13,910 nt of DNA from NCBI GenBank assembly GCA_001795975.1, contig MGLG01000006.1, positions 1-13,910 of the forward strand, read 5' to 3'. Positions within the stretch are counted from its first letter, which is position 1. Every line of letters starts with the position of its first letter. Made by a program: the position numbers and the translations under genes. The notes below the pieces were generated by a model. It was not told the DNA's origin, did no database searches, and saw only the letters and a list, made by a program, of their open reading frames with translations. Of this stretch, positions 6,457 to 12,317 are shown in pieces. The DNA comes from Candidatus Yanofskybacteria bacterium RIFOXYD1_FULL_42_10 (GTDB lineage: Bacteria; Patescibacteriota; Minisyncoccia; 2-02-FULL-40-12; GWA2-44-9).

Positions 6457-6490
6457 GGGGACCGAGAAACTCGGTCCCCTATTTCTTTTT
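6457..6490 (+). terminator. Terminator of the small acidic protein gene
   Basis: A 10-bp perfect GC-rich stem (6457-6466 with 6470-6479) with loop AAA is followed by a T-rich tract. Confidence 0.92.
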
Positions 6491-6495
6491 ATAAT
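6490..6495 (+). promoter_or_regulatory. -10 element giving a probably leaderless transcript
   Basis: A perfect TATAAT ends seven bases before the ATG at 6503, so the transcription start would fall on or next to the start codon. No good -35 is visible because the upstream bases belong to the terminator stem. Confidence 0.4.
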
Positions 6496-6502
6496 TATTC
6501 TT

Positions 6503-7054
6503 ATGAAAACAATTCAAATACAAAGCCAAATTAAGCGTCTTTTCGAAGAAGACCAAAATGACCGCATTCAATTGCGCAAGAAAAATTATTCTTCAAAAAA
6601 ACTTTGGACAATCCTAAAAAAAAATGATGAAAGACGCCGGAATGCCGTAAACAAAATACTTTCCAATAAAAAAATTAAATTACGGGGTATAGATTATTTC
6701 CGTATTGGCGTTGTTTTCCAACATGGCGGAACAACTCAAACAACCGCCCAAGCAAAACTATTTGCTCAGAAAGGAATAGCATTGGGCCACGACAAAAGTA
6801 AGTGGCTCTATGCAGCCGCCACAGACAGATTGCTGTTAATGCAGAATAAAAAACAAAAATTCGGCACTCAATACCAAAAAAACGCAGAAGGCCAATGGAA
6901 ATTAATGCCGGTCTCTCCCAGCACCATAGATGCAGAACGAAAAAAATACAATGTCATCACTTTACAAAAAGCCAGAAATATGGCAAAATTTCTTACAAAG
7001 AGAGAGCAAAAATATAGCTACCTTAAAAAAGTAGGCCAAACTCTAAGAAAGTAG
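6503..7054 (+). CDS. DUF6624-like hypothetical protein
   Basis: The start at 6503 gives 183 residues; an in-frame ATG at 6449 would read through the previous gene's terminator and is unlikely. The protein is basic. It begins with IKRLFEEDQNDR (10-21), continues with W35 and NDERRR (41-46), then VFQHG (71-75), WLYAAATDRLLL (101-112) and QKFGTQYQ (118-125). This order (EEDQ-x-R, QH, DR, YGTQ-like) is how I remember the DUF6624 family, which has no known biochemical function. The assignment is by recalled pattern only. The Lys-rich C terminus (about 144-183) lies outside that pattern and could bind nucleic acid. No clear terminator follows. Confidence 0.72.
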   Translation: MKTIQIQSQIKRLFEEDQNDRIQLRKKNYSSKKLWTILKKNDERRRNAVNKILSNKKIKLRGIDYFRIGVVFQHGGTTQTTAQAKLFAQKGIALGHDKSKWLYAAATDRLLLMQNKKQKFGTQYQKNAEGQWKLMPVSPSTIDAERKKYNVITLQKARNMAKFLTKREQKYSYLKKVGQTLRK

Positions 7055-7107
7055 CTCTATCGGTTCTTTCACAAGGAGAAAGTCAATGATATCCTTTCCT
7101 GTTTTTC

Positions 7108-7136
7108 TTGATTACCTATTATCTATATGCTATAAT
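7108..7136 (+). promoter_or_regulatory. Promoter of the GreA/GreB-domain gene
   Basis: TTGATT (7108-7113) and a perfect TATAAT (7131-7136) are 17 bases apart, with an extended -10 TGC just before it. Transcription would start near 7143, giving a leader of about 20 bases without a ribosome-binding site. Confidence 0.8.
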
Positions 7137-7162
7137 TTTATTGGAAATTTAAGAATAAACTT

Positions 7163-7645
7163 ATGGACAAACAGAAAATTATAGATTTGTTACTGACAAA
7201 ACTTAGGGAAGTTCGAACTGCAACCATTAAGAGTTACGAGGGCTATAAAAAAGCTTCTGCGGAAGCCCCAGGAGCGATGCAATCGCATTCTGATACTTCA
7301 AAATTTCAAATCGGTATTTTGGCAGATTCTGCTATGCAACGCGTGCAAAATATTGATCAACTTATTGCTGTCTTGCGCCAAATCAAAACATCCCAAAATT
7401 CAGAAAACAAAAGTATTCAAGTTGGTACATTAGTGCAAACAGAGGAAAATGGTAAGATGATTTATTTTTTCATTACGCCTGAGGGCGCAGGCGGACAAAA
7501 ATTTGAAAGCGACGATATCCGCATCCAAACTATTTCAATCAACTCTCTGATGGGCAAGGCCATGTTTTCAAAAAAAGCTGGACAAGAAGTAGAAATCCAA
7601 GTGCCGGCTGGCATTAAACGATTCAAAATTCTAAGTATTCAATAA
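7163..7645 (+). CDS. GreA/GreB C-terminal-domain protein
   Basis: A 160-residue protein with a helical N-terminal part (about 1-80) that contains SHSDTS (41-46) and a coiled-coil-like ADSAMQRVQNIDQLIAVL. Its C-terminal domain (about 84-160) is of the FKBP-like type found in transcript-cleavage factors GreA/GreB and in Rnk (ISINSLMGKAMFSKKAGQEV at 124-143). The N-terminal part is not the standard GreA hairpin with its acidic tip. It should therefore bind RNA polymerase near the secondary channel, if at all, without the usual cleavage activity; that is inference. I recall proteins of this layout as GreA/GreB-family members in many bacteria. It is a single-gene unit with a strong promoter and a bidirectional terminator. 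Confidence 0.8.
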   Translation: MDKQKIIDLLLTKLREVRTATIKSYEGYKKASAEAPGAMQSHSDTSKFQIGILADSAMQRVQNIDQLIAVLRQIKTSQNSENKSIQVGTLVQTEENGKMIYFFITPEGAGGQKFESDDIRIQTISINSLMGKAMFSKKAGQEVEIQVPAGIKRFKILSIQ

Positions 7646-7664
7646 GATGACAACCCAATATAAC

Positions 7665-7696
7665 AAAAGCCAGTTCTATATAGAACTGGCTTTTTT
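7665..7696. terminator. Bidirectional terminator between convergent genes
   Basis: An uninterrupted palindrome (gccagttcta 7669-7678 with tagaactggc 7681-7690, extended by A-run and T-run) can stop transcription on both strands. The minus-strand radical SAM gene ends inside it (TAG at 7678-7676). Confidence 0.9.
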
Positions 7697-8647
7697 CAAT
7701 GCAATTATATCTTTTGCTATTCTATGAGTGAAAAATTCTTCTGCTGCAAGAATAGACGGGGGATTTGAGCGATGAAGACAAGAGCGAACCATTAATTCCT
7801 GATTATGCGCTTCAATCCTGGGTCCATAATAAAATTCACGACACTGACCAACTTTTTCTAGCGAACAATCGCCACAAAGAGATTCTACTAAAAAGGGGCG
7901 AATAAGTTTGACCTTAAATATAAAGCCATCAAGCGTTTGAAATATTATTCCACAACTGGAACTTCCTTGAATAATCTGTGCACATAATGGTTTAGCGCCT
8001 AATTTATTACACATATGCATCATTGTTGAATAAGAAACTTCTGTGTGCTCCAATTCATTCATCACTCGCCACTCTAAATTGGCTGCTGATACAAATTCTA
8101 CAATTCGCAACGCTGGATTTTCATTATCTATCACGACAGTGTTGATTTTAATTTTAATGTGCTCACGAAGTAAAGATATTAATGTCAATTGTCGCTCTAT
8201 AGCTCTATTGCCCCACAAAGTATTTCGAATGGGACTCATCATCTTGGCAAGCTGCGCACCATCAAGAGTATGAATGCTTAGATTTAATTCATCTAAACCG
8301 CAATCAATGCATGCAAGATATTGATCGACACCTGTTTGGCCATTTGAGGTCATTTTAACTCTGAAATCAAGTTTTTTAGCAGTTTTTATTAGTTCAGTAA
8401 TTTCAGTATGAATAGCTGGTTCTCCTCCAGTAAAATGAACCTCTGTAAAACCTAGCTGATCGCGAAAATCAACCAAAGTATCGGCAAATTTTGTACCATT
8501 ATAAACAGGATTGGATGAACCGGATCCCTCTTTGTGACAAAAGTGGCAAGACCACTGACATGTATCATGCACTTTTACCCGAACACAGTTTAAACTATCA
8601 TATTTTACTAAACCCTTTGCCACAAGATTTTTGAATATCTGATACAT
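7676..8647 (-). CDS. MoaA-like radical SAM enzyme
   Basis: A 323-residue radical S-adenosylmethionine enzyme. The iron-sulfur motif is C30-x3-C34-x2-C37, followed by the SAM-binding GGEP (74-77) and strands typical of the barrel (KMTSNG 98-103, ELNLSIHT 120-127, KINTVV 167-172). The C terminus holds further cysteines (C258-x2-C261-x7-C269 and C290 in SCLHR) that may bind a second cluster, as in MoaA, though the spacing differs from the MoaA C-x2-C-x13-C. The start overlaps the kinase stop by one base (TAATG) and has GGAGG upstream, so the two are translated together. No other molybdenum-cofactor gene is present, so a role in that pathway is doubtful. With a nucleotide-kinase partner, a nucleotide or nucleoside substrate is a reasonable guess. 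Confidence 0.85.
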   Translation of the reverse strand: MYQIFKNLVAKGLVKYDSLNCVRVKVHDTCQWSCHFCHKEGSGSSNPVYNGTKFADTLVDFRDQLGFTEVHFTGGEPAIHTEITELIKTAKKLDFRVKMTSNGQTGVDQYLACIDCGLDELNLSIHTLDGAQLAKMMSPIRNTLWGNRAIERQLTLISLLREHIKIKINTVVIDNENPALRIVEFVSAANLEWRVMNELEHTEVSYSTMMHMCNKLGAKPLCAQIIQGSSSCGIIFQTLDGFIFKVKLIRPFLVESLCGDCSLEKVGQCREFYYGPRIEAHNQELMVRSCLHRSNPPSILAAEEFFTHRIAKDIIALKKASSI

Positions 8648-9234
8648 TATTTCCTCCTCTTTTCCATAAATAACTCATAAACTTTTTCATATACCTGATT
8701 TATATCTAAAGATGAAGTGTCAATAATCGTCAGCTCTTTGTATGTTTTATATATTTCTTGCGCCAAATCAAGCCAATTGTCTGTTTGTTCAATGCGTTGA
8801 TCACAAGCAACGATATTTTCTCCGCGGATCATTCTTCTTTGTCTACGAGTTTCTCTGTCAGCCGTAAGGAGTATTCCTACATGGGGCCAAAGAATTGGCA
8901 GTTGACGCATATTAACACATTTTACTTTTGCACCCATAGCTTTATGCATAGCAAAGGTAGAATAAATATAGCGATCAATTATGACGAGTCCGTTATCTGC
9001 TGTCATCGCGTGCAGAAGAGGTTGAACCGCAATTACCGAGGTAAGATAATAGAAAAAACGCGTCTGTAAATCATTAACGCTCTCCACCTCTTTTCTAATA
9101 GATGCAATCGGTGGTTGTGGCGTGTATAAATATTGGAATCCCAGTTCAGATTCTAATTTTTTTGCAAGAGTTGTCTTACCAACGCAATCAACCCCCTCTA
9201 AAACAATTATATTGTATTGTTTCTCGTTTTTCAT
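8647..9234 (-). CDS. Thymidylate-kinase-like P-loop (deoxy)nucleotide kinase
   Basis: A 195-residue P-loop kinase. The Walker A is GVDCVGKTT (14-22), followed by a TPQPP segment (38-42) where thymidylate kinases have their substrate loop. Then come DRYIYSTFA (87-95), the family's DR-x-x-x-S mark, and an Arg-rich LID (RETRRQRRMIR, 127-137). It should transfer phosphate from ATP to a nucleotide or nucleoside; the exact base cannot be told, and housekeeping dTMP kinases differ in several of these loops. AGGAG stands upstream of the start. The gene is first in a two-gene operon with the MoaA-like radical SAM enzyme, with a one-base overlap, under a near-consensus extended -10 promoter. This tight coupling suggests a shared pathway rather than general dTTP supply. 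Confidence 0.85.
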   Translation of the reverse strand: MKNEKQYNIIVLEGVDCVGKTTLAKKLESELGFQYLYTPQPPIASIRKEVESVNDLQTRFFYYLTSVIAVQPLLHAMTADNGLVIIDRYIYSTFAMHKAMGAKVKCVNMRQLPILWPHVGILLTADRETRRQRRMIRGENIVACDQRIEQTDNWLDLAQEIYKTYKELTIIDTSSLDINQVYEKVYELFMEKRRK

Positions 9235-9269
9235 TTTATCAATCTCCTGAATGTAGAAGAACTAATTAT

Positions 9270-9298
9270 GTTTTACCATATAATAACCACCTTGTCAA
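9270..9298 (-). promoter_or_regulatory. Promoter of the kinase/radical SAM operon
   Basis: On the minus strand, a consensus TTGACA (9298-9293) and TAAAAC (9275-9270) are 17 bases apart with an extended -10 TGG. Transcription would start near 9263. Confidence 0.8.
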
Positions 9299-9334
9299 AA
9301 ACTCTGGCAGAATTATTGATTACGGGCAAAAAGT

Positions 9335-9364
9335 AAAAGCGGTCTCTTGAGAGACCGCTTTTTA
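9335..9364. terminator. Bidirectional terminator repeat, copy A
   Basis: A 12-bp perfect stem aaaagcggtctc/gagaccgctttt with loop ttga. The same block, with a few changes and including the flanking gcaaaaagta, recurs at 12281-12317. Here it follows the WKEVAPR gene tail on the minus strand, and it lies about 37 bases upstream of the -35 of the kinase operon. Confidence 0.85.
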
Positions 9365-9371
9365 ACTTCCC

Positions 9372-9400
9372 CTACCTCGGTGCCACTTCTTTCCAAATCG
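9372..9400 (-). pseudogene. PKD-protein tail remnant, copy 3 (last codons only)
   Basis: The minus strand reads AIWKEVAPR and then TAG. It matches 5276-5299 at 22 of 24 bases. An in-frame TAA lies just upstream within the adjoining hairpin, so this is only the end of a lost gene, still followed by a terminator. Confidence 0.6.
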
Positions 9401-9401
9401 C

Positions 9402-9440
9402 ATTTACTACTTACAAGGACAGTCCTTGTAAGTAGTAAAT
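9402..9440. repeat. 19-bp perfect inverted repeat with 1-base loop
   Basis: Positions 9402-9420 are exactly complementary to 9422-9440. It separates two tails of the same gene family (stops at 9450 and 9372). No U-run follows on either strand. Confidence 0.85.
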
Positions 9441-9449
9441 ATCCTACTC

Positions 9450-9576
9450 CTAACGGGGCGCAACTTCTTTCCAGACGGGGATGGCTTTTTGAATGTTGAC
9501 AGGCTTGGTCAAATTGCAACTTTGGCCGGCGTTGTCGGTGGCGGTAAGAGTCGCGCTTGAGGTAGACCAAACCCAA
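9450..9576 (-). pseudogene. PKD-domain protein 3' remnant, copy 2
   Basis: The minus-strand frame reads SWVWSTSS, then ATLTATDNAGQSCN, a linker and WKEVAPR before TAG. The 93 bases at 9464-9556 match copy 1 (5287-5379) with four mismatches, while the upstream residues differ. There is no start codon, and the terminator of the radical SAM/SPASM gene lies directly before it, so this is a promoterless gene end. Confidence 0.65.
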
Positions 9577-9612
9577 GAAAAAATATAAAAGCCGACATAC
9601 TTTTGTCGGCTT
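9575..9612 (-). terminator. Terminator of the radical SAM/SPASM gene
   Basis: A 9-bp perfect stem (9604-9612 with 9589-9597) with a six-base loop is followed on the minus strand by a long U-rich tract. It begins six bases after the stop at 9618. Confidence 0.88.
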
Positions 9613-9617
9613 ATTAT

Positions 9618-10958
9618 TTAAAATTCACAAGGTATTAATATCTTCTTCAGAACAAGATTTGTAATAACTTGCAGTCCATTTTCAAAATGATACTGACTTT
9701 CTGCCGACAGAACTAAGTCCTCTAATTTCTGTGGGCGATAAGTGCCGGATTTTAAGAAATTTACAAACATGGTTAATCTTTCATCCAAATAGCCAGCCAT
9801 GGTGTTTCCAATAAAAATGATACTTCCAAAGTCTTCTTTCCTTGTCCTTACCCTTTTATTAATCTGATAGGCCTCGCAAAGCTCAAGTCCCGGAGCACAT
9901 TTTTCAGATTGATTAAATTGAGAAATAATATTCGGCACATTTTGAGGCATAGCATATGGGTCAAGATTATAAATCCCACCATTTAGCATTTTAGCTTCCA
10001 TTCTGCATCCGCCGCTACATTGTTTTAAGATAGAACAGCTTCGACAGATCTCCGGTAGATAGTCCTGTTTGGCCCAATGGGCCATTCGTTCCCAAATTTC
10101 AAGAAGAGATTCTGTAAAAATATTTCCATAAACAGAATCTAAATGAGAGCACGGCCTGGCTTCGCCGGTAGGACCTATTGTCATACCAGTTACTCCAGCA
10201 AAGCATTTTCTGCCTAAAAATTCTTTGAACTTATGAGCAATGTTAATGCCACACAAAGGATAACATTCAAGAAAACCGCTCTTCATGCCTAAGTTCTTTG
10301 AAACCGTCAGTAGATCTTCCAGATGTTCATTAAATTGCTTTTGGTCAAGCTTCAATCCCCGGAAATCCTGGCAATTTCCTGCGCATGAGGCCTTGGTAGC
10401 ATAAAACCCCCTTACGCCCAAAGATTTAGCAAGTGTGGCTGTTTTAATCAAATCGGTATTATTTTTAGCTGAAATAACCATGCTAATACTGACGCTAATG
10501 TTATTATTAATCAAAGTTTGAATACCTTTTATTGTTTGAGAAAAAGAACCCGTTGATTGCGTAATCGCATCGTGGTTTTCAGAAGTTGAACCTAATAAAG
10601 AAACCAAAACCCCTAAAACATGTTTTTGCTTGAACATTTCAACATCTTCGGGTAATAGACCCCTTAAGGTTGAATTTATTCCGCAAGTAAGCCCCCTTTT
10701 CCCGCATTCAACAATAAACGCTTTGAGAGATTTTTTATTGGCAAGAGGCTCGCCGCCGGTAAGAACAAGATGAAAAACTCCGGCATCGGCCAACTTCTCT
10801 GCAACCAAGGGAACCATGGCAAAAGGAAAGTCGGCATATTTACGAATTCCTCCCGGCTCTTTTGAACGCCAGTAATTGTAACAATGAAGACATACATTTG
10901 GACATTTTTCGGTTAATTCAACTTGTACTATGGTCGGCGATTTAATTCTTCGATACAT
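9618..10958 (-). CDS. Radical SAM/SPASM peptide maturase with C-terminal PqqD-like domain
   Basis: A 446-residue enzyme. The radical SAM cluster motif is C19-x3-C23-x2-C26, followed by GGEP (68-71) and NSTLRG (95-100). A SPASM domain follows with its standard auxiliary-cluster pattern: C252, G265-x4-C270, then C305-x2-C308-x5-C314-x3-C318, and a late cysteine at 354 or 361. Enzymes of this layout modify ribosomally made peptides, for example by thioether or carbon-carbon bonds. Residues about 367-446 (RVRTRKEDFGSIIFIGN, then helices ending LVLKKILIP) look like a PqqD-type recognition domain that holds the leader of the precursor. The start has GGAGG upstream. The promoter overlaps that of the HEISH-motif gene on the other strand. 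The 12-Cys peptide gene at 11958-12182 is a likely substrate. Confidence 0.9.
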   Translation of the reverse strand: MYRRIKSPTIVQVELTEKCPNVCLHCYNYWRSKEPGGIRKYADFPFAMVPLVAEKLADAGVFHLVLTGGEPLANKKSLKAFIVECGKRGLTCGINSTLRGLLPEDVEMFKQKHVLGVLVSLLGSTSENHDAITQSTGSFSQTIKGIQTLINNNISVSISMVISAKNNTDLIKTATLAKSLGVRGFYATKASCAGNCQDFRGLKLDQKQFNEHLEDLLTVSKNLGMKSGFLECYPLCGINIAHKFKEFLGRKCFAGVTGMTIGPTGEARPCSHLDSVYGNIFTESLLEIWERMAHWAKQDYLPEICRSCSILKQCSGGCRMEAKMLNGGIYNLDPYAMPQNVPNIISQFNQSEKCAPGLELCEAYQINKRVRTRKEDFGSIIFIGNTMAGYLDERLTMFVNFLKSGTYRPQKLEDLVLSAESQYHFENGLQVITNLVLKKILIPCEF

Positions 10959-10975
10959 TTAGCCCTCCGCATGCA

Positions 10976-11004
10976 TTGTAAATGTTCTTAATTGGTGATA
11001 TAAT
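10976..11004 (+). promoter_or_regulatory. Promoter of the HEISH-motif gene
   Basis: TTGTAA (10976-10981) and a perfect TATAAT (10999-11004) are 17 bases apart, with extended -10 TGA. It overlaps the promoter of the divergent maturase gene. Confidence 0.75.
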
Positions 11005-11031
11005 CATACAATAAACTTAATCTTTTGTAAA
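11003..11031 (-). promoter_or_regulatory. Promoter of the radical SAM/SPASM gene
   Basis: On the minus strand, TTTACA (11031-11026) and TATGAT (11008-11003) are 17 bases apart. Its -10 shares two bases with the -10 of the plus-strand promoter, so polymerase should not occupy both at once. Confidence 0.7.
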
Positions 11032-11035
11032 TACC

Positions 11036-11890
11036 ATGTTAAATTTGCCCCAAATAAAAATAGGAATTAGCCCCGACATAGATGCCAAGGCGTTTATTAA
11101 TTTTCTTTGGCATCCTTTTCTCAAGCAAAACCGACATAAGATAATAAAGGTTTATCCAGAAATTGAAAGTATGGTTAGCTCTAATTCGGCAAAAGAAGAT
11201 ATCAAAAAATATCTTTTTACTCTCCACCAACAGAAAAAAGAACAACTTGAAATCATAAAGAATGATCAAGAAAAAATAATTGAAGAAAAGGGAGAAAAAG
11301 CATTTCAAAGATTGGGAGAAATAATGAATTATACTTGGGAAAATCCGTTTACCTACACGGCATATTTCTCCCTTCTCCCTTTCTCGCCATTCAAAGAAGA
11401 CCACTTTTTATATTCAACCCTAAATCAGTTCAAAAAAGGTATATCTAAAAATAAATCTGTTTTGGTGGTGGCAGTACATGAAATATCCCACCTTCTTTTT
11501 TTTCAATATTTAAACAAACTCGGAATTCAACTTTCAAAAGGGACAACGCATCTTTTCAAGGAAGCTCTCACGGCCGCAATCTTGCAAGACGCAAAACTTT
11601 CGGCATTTTTGGATTATAAACACACGGAAGTAAATCCAGAAATCAAAGAATTATATGTTAAAAAAAATGGCCGCGTTTTAAAGGCAACCGACTATTTATT
11701 CTATTTGCTGATAGAAAATATGGATTTGAATAAAAACTTTTTGGAACAACTGAAAGAATCTCTGGAAGAATTTAAAAAATCAGACAAAGATTTTGATGAA
11801 AAAATGGATTTTTGGAACAAGCACGGAAAATTAATATTCAAAGATGCGGAATTATTAAAACAGTTCAAGGAACCCGTTCTGATTGATTAA
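11036..11890 (+). CDS. Putative zinc metallopeptidase (HEISH motif)
   Basis: A 284-residue protein with no signal peptide. Residues 143-158 form a hydrophobic helix carrying H148-E-I-S-H152, the HExxH zinc site, and E176 in FKEALTAAIL is a good third ligand, 24 residues after the second His, as in gluzincin-type peptidases. The rest is helical and Lys/Glu-rich, with a likely coiled coil at about 63-95. I do not recognise the family. It is divergent from the radical SAM/SPASM maturase, with overlapping promoters, and convergent with the 12-Cys peptide gene. Trimming the leader of that peptide is therefore an attractive but unproven role. It has no ribosome-binding site; a weak stem (11932-11936 with 11948-11952, then TTTT) may end the transcript. 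Confidence 0.75.
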   Translation: MLNLPQIKIGISPDIDAKAFINFLWHPFLKQNRHKIIKVYPEIESMVSSNSAKEDIKKYLFTLHQQKKEQLEIIKNDQEKIIEEKGEKAFQRLGEIMNYTWENPFTYTAYFSLLPFSPFKEDHFLYSTLNQFKKGISKNKSVLVVAVHEISHLLFFQYLNKLGIQLSKGTTHLFKEALTAAILQDAKLSAFLDYKHTEVNPEIKELYVKKNGRVLKATDYLFYLLIENMDLNKNFLEQLKESLEEFKKSDKDFDEKMDFWNKHGKLIFKDAELLKQFKEPVLID

Positions 11891-11892
11891 AC

Positions 11893-11915
11893 AAAAAAGC
11901 GCCATTAACAGGCGC
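11893..11915 (-). terminator. Terminator of the 12-Cys peptide gene
   Basis: A 5-bp GC stem (gcgcc/ggcgc, 11899-11903 and 11911-11915) with a seven-base loop is followed on the minus strand by six U. It sits just beyond the end of the convergent HEISH-motif gene. Confidence 0.75.
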
Positions 11916-11957
11916 ATGTATACTTGGCTATTACCGTCTTAATTTTCCGGTATTTTC

Positions 11958-12182
11958 TTATTCTGAGGGGTCATAAACGCAAACGACACAATCACAACTT
12001 AAGTTGCAAGCTACTGCCTCTATCTCAGCATTGTCACACTCTTCGCAGTTAAAATCGCAGTCAACGCAATCACAATTGCAATTACAGGGAATATTATCGC
12101 AACCCGCGGATAATACATTAGCCGTAGTTTCATCATTTTCTTCAAAAATAGAAAGAAATCCTTCATTTCGTATGCCGTTCAT
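11958..12182 (-). CDS. Cysteine-rich peptide, probable RiPP precursor
   Basis: A 74-residue acidic peptide. Residues 1-27 have no Cys (a leader-like part with GFLSIFEEND), and residues 28-68 hold 12 Cys at 28, 33, 35, 37, 39, 42, 46, 49, 59, 63, 65 and 68, many as C-x-C or C-x2-C and mixed with Asp and Asn. A strong AAGGAGG ribosome-binding site, a promoter and a terminator support expression. Cys-rich cores next to a radical SAM/SPASM enzyme with a PqqD-like domain are the mark of thioether-type RiPPs (ranthipeptide/SCIFF-like). I cannot tell the bond pattern. The main alternative is a metallothionein-like metal binder; the neighbouring maturase makes the RiPP reading better. There is no signal peptide. 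Confidence 0.85.
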   Translation of the reverse strand: MNGIRNEGFLSIFEENDETTANVLSAGCDNIPCNCNCDCVDCDFNCEECDNAEIEAVACNLSCDCVVCVYDPSE

Positions 12183-12218
12183 AAAACCTCCTTGTCCTTG
12201 TTAAATAACCATACTTTA

Positions 12219-12248
12219 CTTATACACCCCTTATCGTCAACATGTCAA
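12219..12248 (-). promoter_or_regulatory. Promoter of the 12-Cys peptide gene
   Basis: On the minus strand, a consensus TTGACA (12248-12243) and TATAAG (12224-12219) are 18 bases apart. A second TTGAC lies five bases further in, which could be an operator half-site. Confidence 0.7.
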
Positions 12249-12289
12249 CCCCTTGTAATGGTTCAATAGCTTGACTACAAGCAAAAAGT

Positions 12290-12317
12290 AAAAGCGTTCT
12301 CGCAAGAGACCGCTTTT
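12290..12317. terminator. Bidirectional terminator repeat, copy B
   Basis: The stem aaaagcgttctc/gagaccgctttt has one mismatch and loop gcaa. It is closely related to copy A at 9335-9364, and the likeness continues into the flanking gcaaaaagta and ttga-tac bases. It ends the coiled-coil operon on the minus strand and lies about 42 bases upstream of the peptide promoter. Confidence 0.82.

Noticed and set aside
7086..7184. A 32-codon ORF with a very good AAGGAG site, overlapping the start of the GreA/GreB-domain gene
   Set aside because: It covers the strong promoter at 7108-7136, and transcription from that promoter starts inside it. The residues show no clear protein character. A chance site or the relic of a lost gene is more likely.
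7676..8647. Molybdenum-cofactor enzyme MoaA proper
   Set aside because: There are no partner moa genes here, the C-terminal cysteine spacing differs, and the coupled partner is a kinase. Only the fold-level likeness is kept.
7676..9234. A true prokaryotic viperin system
   Set aside because: The C-terminal Cys set and the overall sequence look MoaA-like, and viperin's typical regions are not evident by eye. It is kept only as a functional analogy.
1106..9440. The three long hairpins as transposon ends
   Set aside because: There is no target-site duplication, no shared full sequence and no transposase. They are kept as unexplained palindromes, and an assembly artefact remains possible.
9313..9576. 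87-codon minus-strand ORF through the repeat region
   Set aside because: It is a frame-shifted reading of the PKD tail, hairpin and terminator; the other frame gives the recognisable protein end.
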